Below, in pieces: positions 61,941-64,000 of a stretch of 64,000 nt of DNA. The notes under the pieces were generated by a model, which worked only from the letters and a program-made list of their open reading frames with translations, was not told where the DNA came from and did not search any database. The DNA lies in NCBI RefSeq assembly GCF_003614185.1, contig NZ_KZ987724.1, positions 4,720,046-4,784,045 of the forward strand, read 5' to 3'. The stretch comes from Paenibacillus aceti. GTDB lineage: Bacteria; Bacillota; Bacilli; Paenibacillales; Paenibacillaceae. Made by a program: the position numbers and the translations under genes. The stretch's first letter is position 1; each line of letters begins with the position of its first letter.

Positions 61941-63197
61941 ATGAGAAACAAAAAGGCAACTTGGGGAGTAGCGCTTCTAGCAGGCGTATTGCTGTTATCT
62001 GGATGCGGGAGCAAGGCGAACAACAACGTAGCCGCTAACAATAACAGCGAATCCGAAGGTAATCAGGTAACGATTGAATTGTTCAACCAGAAATCAGAGA
62101 TTAAAGATTATATGGAGCAGATTATTCGAAACTTCGAAGAAGAGAATCCAAACATTAAAGTAAATCAGGTTCAAGTCCCTGACTCACGTCAGGTTCTATA
62201 TAGCCGGATGGCAAGTAACGACGCACCAGATATCATGTCGATTTTTCCGAATGAATCCGACTTCAGAACTCAAGCTGAATCTGATTATTTCCTGGACCTG
62301 ACGGACACCGATCTTCTGGCTAATGTCGATCCTACATATTACGAAGATGTGAAAGTTAACGGCAAGGATTACAGTGTGCCATTAACGATGAATGCTTATG
62401 GTATTTTCTATAACGTTACGAAATTCAATGAGCTGGGATTAACGGTTCCTACAACTTGGGGGGAATTAGAGAACACAGCCAAAGCAATTAAAGAGAAAGG
62501 TAAGATCCCGTTTGCAACCAGCTTCAAGGATGCCTGGACGGCGGGTCACCTTACCGAAGCGTTGATTACCAATGCAGAGAATCCTGAGGCGGCAGCGAAG
62601 TTCTTCGCAGATCCTGCTGCGAAGGCAGAGGATAACGCGGGGATTCAGAAGATGATCACTCAAATGGACTTTATCCGTGATTACAGCCAGGCGGATGCGG
62701 CCGGTAATGGATACAATGAAGCGGTCAATCTGTTCGCTACTGGAGAAGCTCTGATGCTCCCTCAAGGGATCTGGGCTGTGCCGGTCATTGATATGGCAGG
62801 TATGGAAGACGAGTATAAGATGTTCCCTGTACCGAATGACAGCGGCGCTGGTGTTGTTACTGGCGGTATTGACTATGCGCTTGCGATCTCGGCAGAGACG
62901 AAGCACCCGGAAGAAGCGAAGAAATTCGTTAAATTTATGACTGAACAGAAGACAGCTCAATTCCTAGCGGATAACGAGAAGTCACCTTCGACTGTGAATG
63001 GGGTAAAAGCGAATTCACCACAGACAGAGGATGTTACCAAATTGCTCTCTGAAAATGGACGCTTTCAGCCATGGCTTCACTTTGATTGGAAAGCAGGTCT
63101 CGACTCCAGCTGGGGGACTGAAACTTCTGCTTATCTGATCATCAAGGATAAAGGGGCTCTGGAATCCTGGATTAATAAGGAATTTGGCAAGAACTAA
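61941..63197 (+). CDS. ABC transporter solute-binding lipoprotein (family 1, sugar or nucleoside type)
   Basis: The 418-residue lipoprotein has lipobox LLLSGC (Cys near residue 22) and an Asn/Ser-rich tether, then the family 1 solute-binding fold (IELFNQKSEIKDYMEQIIRN, MNAYGIFYNVTKFNELGLTV, GIWAVPVIDMAG). CAGGGGG ten bases upstream sets ATG 61941, against a GTG at 61920 that overlaps the previous gene. Downstream is a matching permease gene. Position after a nucleoside hydrolase suggests import of a nucleoside or a ribose-containing glycoside, but that is context only. Confidence 0.9.
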   Translation: MRNKKATWGVALLAGVLLLSGCGSKANNNVAANNNSESEGNQVTIELFNQKSEIKDYMEQIIRNFEEENPNIKVNQVQVPDSRQVLYSRMASNDAPDIMSIFPNESDFRTQAESDYFLDLTDTDLLANVDPTYYEDVKVNGKDYSVPLTMNAYGIFYNVTKFNELGLTVPTTWGELENTAKAIKEKGKIPFATSFKDAWTAGHLTEALITNAENPEAAAKFFADPAAKAEDNAGIQKMITQMDFIRDYSQADAAGNGYNEAVNLFATGEALMLPQGIWAVPVIDMAGMEDEYKMFPVPNDSGAGVVTGGIDYALAISAETKHPEEAKKFVKFMTEQKTAQFLADNEKSPSTVNGVKANSPQTEDVTKLLSENGRFQPWLHFDWKAGLDSSWGTETSAYLIIKDKGALESWINKEFGKN

Positions 63198-63305
63198 AAA
63201 TGGTAATCGGACGATAATAGGTTGGAACTGGGGAGTAAAATCCTTGGTTCCACTCTCTTTATTCGGTGATTGTATGTCAACTTTTTTTGAAATGGGGGAC
63301 AGTGA

Positions 63306-64000
63306 ATGAAAAACTTCAACAGACATGCCCATTATTTTTTCACACTGCCAGCTCTACTCTTGTATGCCATCTTCTTCATTTACCCGTTGATCAACGGGTT
63401 TCTGTATAGCTTGACGGATTGGGACGGGTTGAGTAAGACACATAAATATATCGGATTCGATAATTATAGCGAGCTTTTGAGTGATGGACGGATACGCAAC
63501 AGCCTGGGCTTTACATTTCGATACGCGCTGCTGCTGATTGTTCTGACGGTCGTGCTGGGCGTAGTTATTGCGTTGCTGCTGAATCGTGTTAAGAAATTTC
63601 AATCCTTTTTCCGGACGACTTATTTCTTCCCGGCAGTTCTCAGCTTGATCACCGTAGGCTTGATCTGGAATCAACTGTTCTCTCAAGCTCTTCCGGCTTT
63701 CGGTAAAGCGATCGGTTCCGAGATGCTGTCGAAGAATCTGCTATCTGACCCGAGCTGGGCTTTCTATGGTGTTCTGTTCGTCAGCCTATGGCAAGGACTG
63801 GCCATTCCGATTCTATTATTCCTGGCTGCCCTACAGAGTGTGCCGCAGGATTTGCTTGAAGCGGCCAGTCTTGATGGTGCTAATGCATGGCAGCGTTTTC
63901 GTTCGGTGGTTGTGCCTTTTCTGATCCCGACCTTAAATATGGTCGTTATCTTATCGGCCAAGAATGGAATCACCGCCTTTGATATTATCGTCGCCATGAC
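63306..64000 (+). CDS. ABC sugar transporter permease, MalF/UgpA type (5' part, runs off the window)
   Basis: At least 231 residues are encoded from ATG 63306 (GGGGG seven bases upstream) to the window end without a stop. Membrane spans begin HYFFTLPALLLYAIFFIYPL and SLTDWDGLSKTHKYIGFDNY marks the first periplasmic loop of this family. The EAA motif LLEAASLDGANAWQRFRSVV is near residues 180-200. It pairs with the lipoprotein encoded at 61941; a second permease is expected just beyond the window. Confidence 0.9.
   Translation, partial: MKNFNRHAHYFFTLPALLLYAIFFIYPLINGFLYSLTDWDGLSKTHKYIGFDNYSELLSDGRIRNSLGFTFRYALLLIVLTVVLGVVIALLLNRVKKFQSFFRTTYFFPAVLSLITVGLIWNQLFSQALPAFGKAIGSEMLSKNLLSDPSWAFYGVLFVSLWQGLAIPILLFLAALQSVPQDLLEAASLDGANAWQRFRSVVVPFLIPTLNMVVILSAKNGITAFDIIVAM

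Overview
The window looks like a chromosomal segment of a spore-forming, low-to-mid G+C Firmicute, most likely Paenibacillus or a close relative. The evidence is a complete gerA/gerC/gerB-type germination operon, a Spo0E-like phosphatase, strong AGGAGG ribosome binding sites with frequent TTG/GTG starts, LplB/LplC/LipO-type sugar ABC systems without their own ATPase, a copper-amine-oxidase-N 'stalk' protein, S-layer homology remnants and an LPXTG surface protein. I saw no rRNA, tRNA, CRISPR array or intact mobile element.

Layout. 1-4.8 kb: secreted proteins and several broken genes (a frameshifted secreted protein, an SLH remnant, a frameshifted small secreted protein). 4.9-6.3 kb: glutamate dehydrogenase (minus). 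6.5-17.5 kb: an eight-gene plus-strand operon with a sugar ABC importer, a NodB-like deacetylase, a DegT aminotransferase, a cytoplasmic beta-propeller protein, an alpha/beta hydrolase and a GntR regulator fused to a solute-binding domain. It contains no glycosidase and matches no pathway I can name. 17.8-29.1 kb: a minus-strand ureide operon (PucR regulator, allC, MFS transporter, allE, allD, allF/fdrA, allG, allH, allK) that takes allantoate to oxalurate and then, by oxamate transcarbamylase and carbamate kinase, to ATP, ammonia and CO2. 29.4-43.2 kb: an esterase, a 1.1-kb-residue secreted multidomain protein, a HAD phosphatase, a DsrE-type protein, a large LPXTG adhesin, an orphan response regulator with a BTAD output and an aldehyde dehydrogenase. 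43.2-48.2 kb: the spore germination receptor operon. 48.9-55.2 kb: a divergent N-acetylgalactosamine/galactosamine catabolic locus (agaS; nagA, ROK kinase, class II aldolase, PfkB kinase, DeoR regulator). 55.3-57.2 kb: an AT-rich accessory patch with a transposase remnant, an orphan lipoprotein and a tandem-repeat DNA-binding-like protein. 57.2-60.2 kb: an aldo/keto reductase, an XRE-TPR (RRNPP-type) regulator with an overlapping 32-codon exported-peptide gene, and a spo0E-like gene. 61-64 kb: a nucleoside hydrolase with the first genes of an ABC importer, running off the window end.

The most notable points are: (i) the unannotated small gene at 59787-59885, which overlaps the 3' end of the XRE-TPR regulator and looks like the secreted pro-peptide of a peptide quorum-sensing pair (closest known analogue: the AimR-like Alo systems of Paenibacillus polymyxa); (ii) the 6.5-17.5 kb sugar operon with its GntR-solute-binding-protein fusion; (iii) three unrelated families of short intergenic repeats, most of them arranged as ~190-bp arrays of four units; and (iv) a shared operator-like sequence at three promoters between 4.8 and 6.5 kb.

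All calls come from reading the sequence and from knowledge of protein families; no database search was run.
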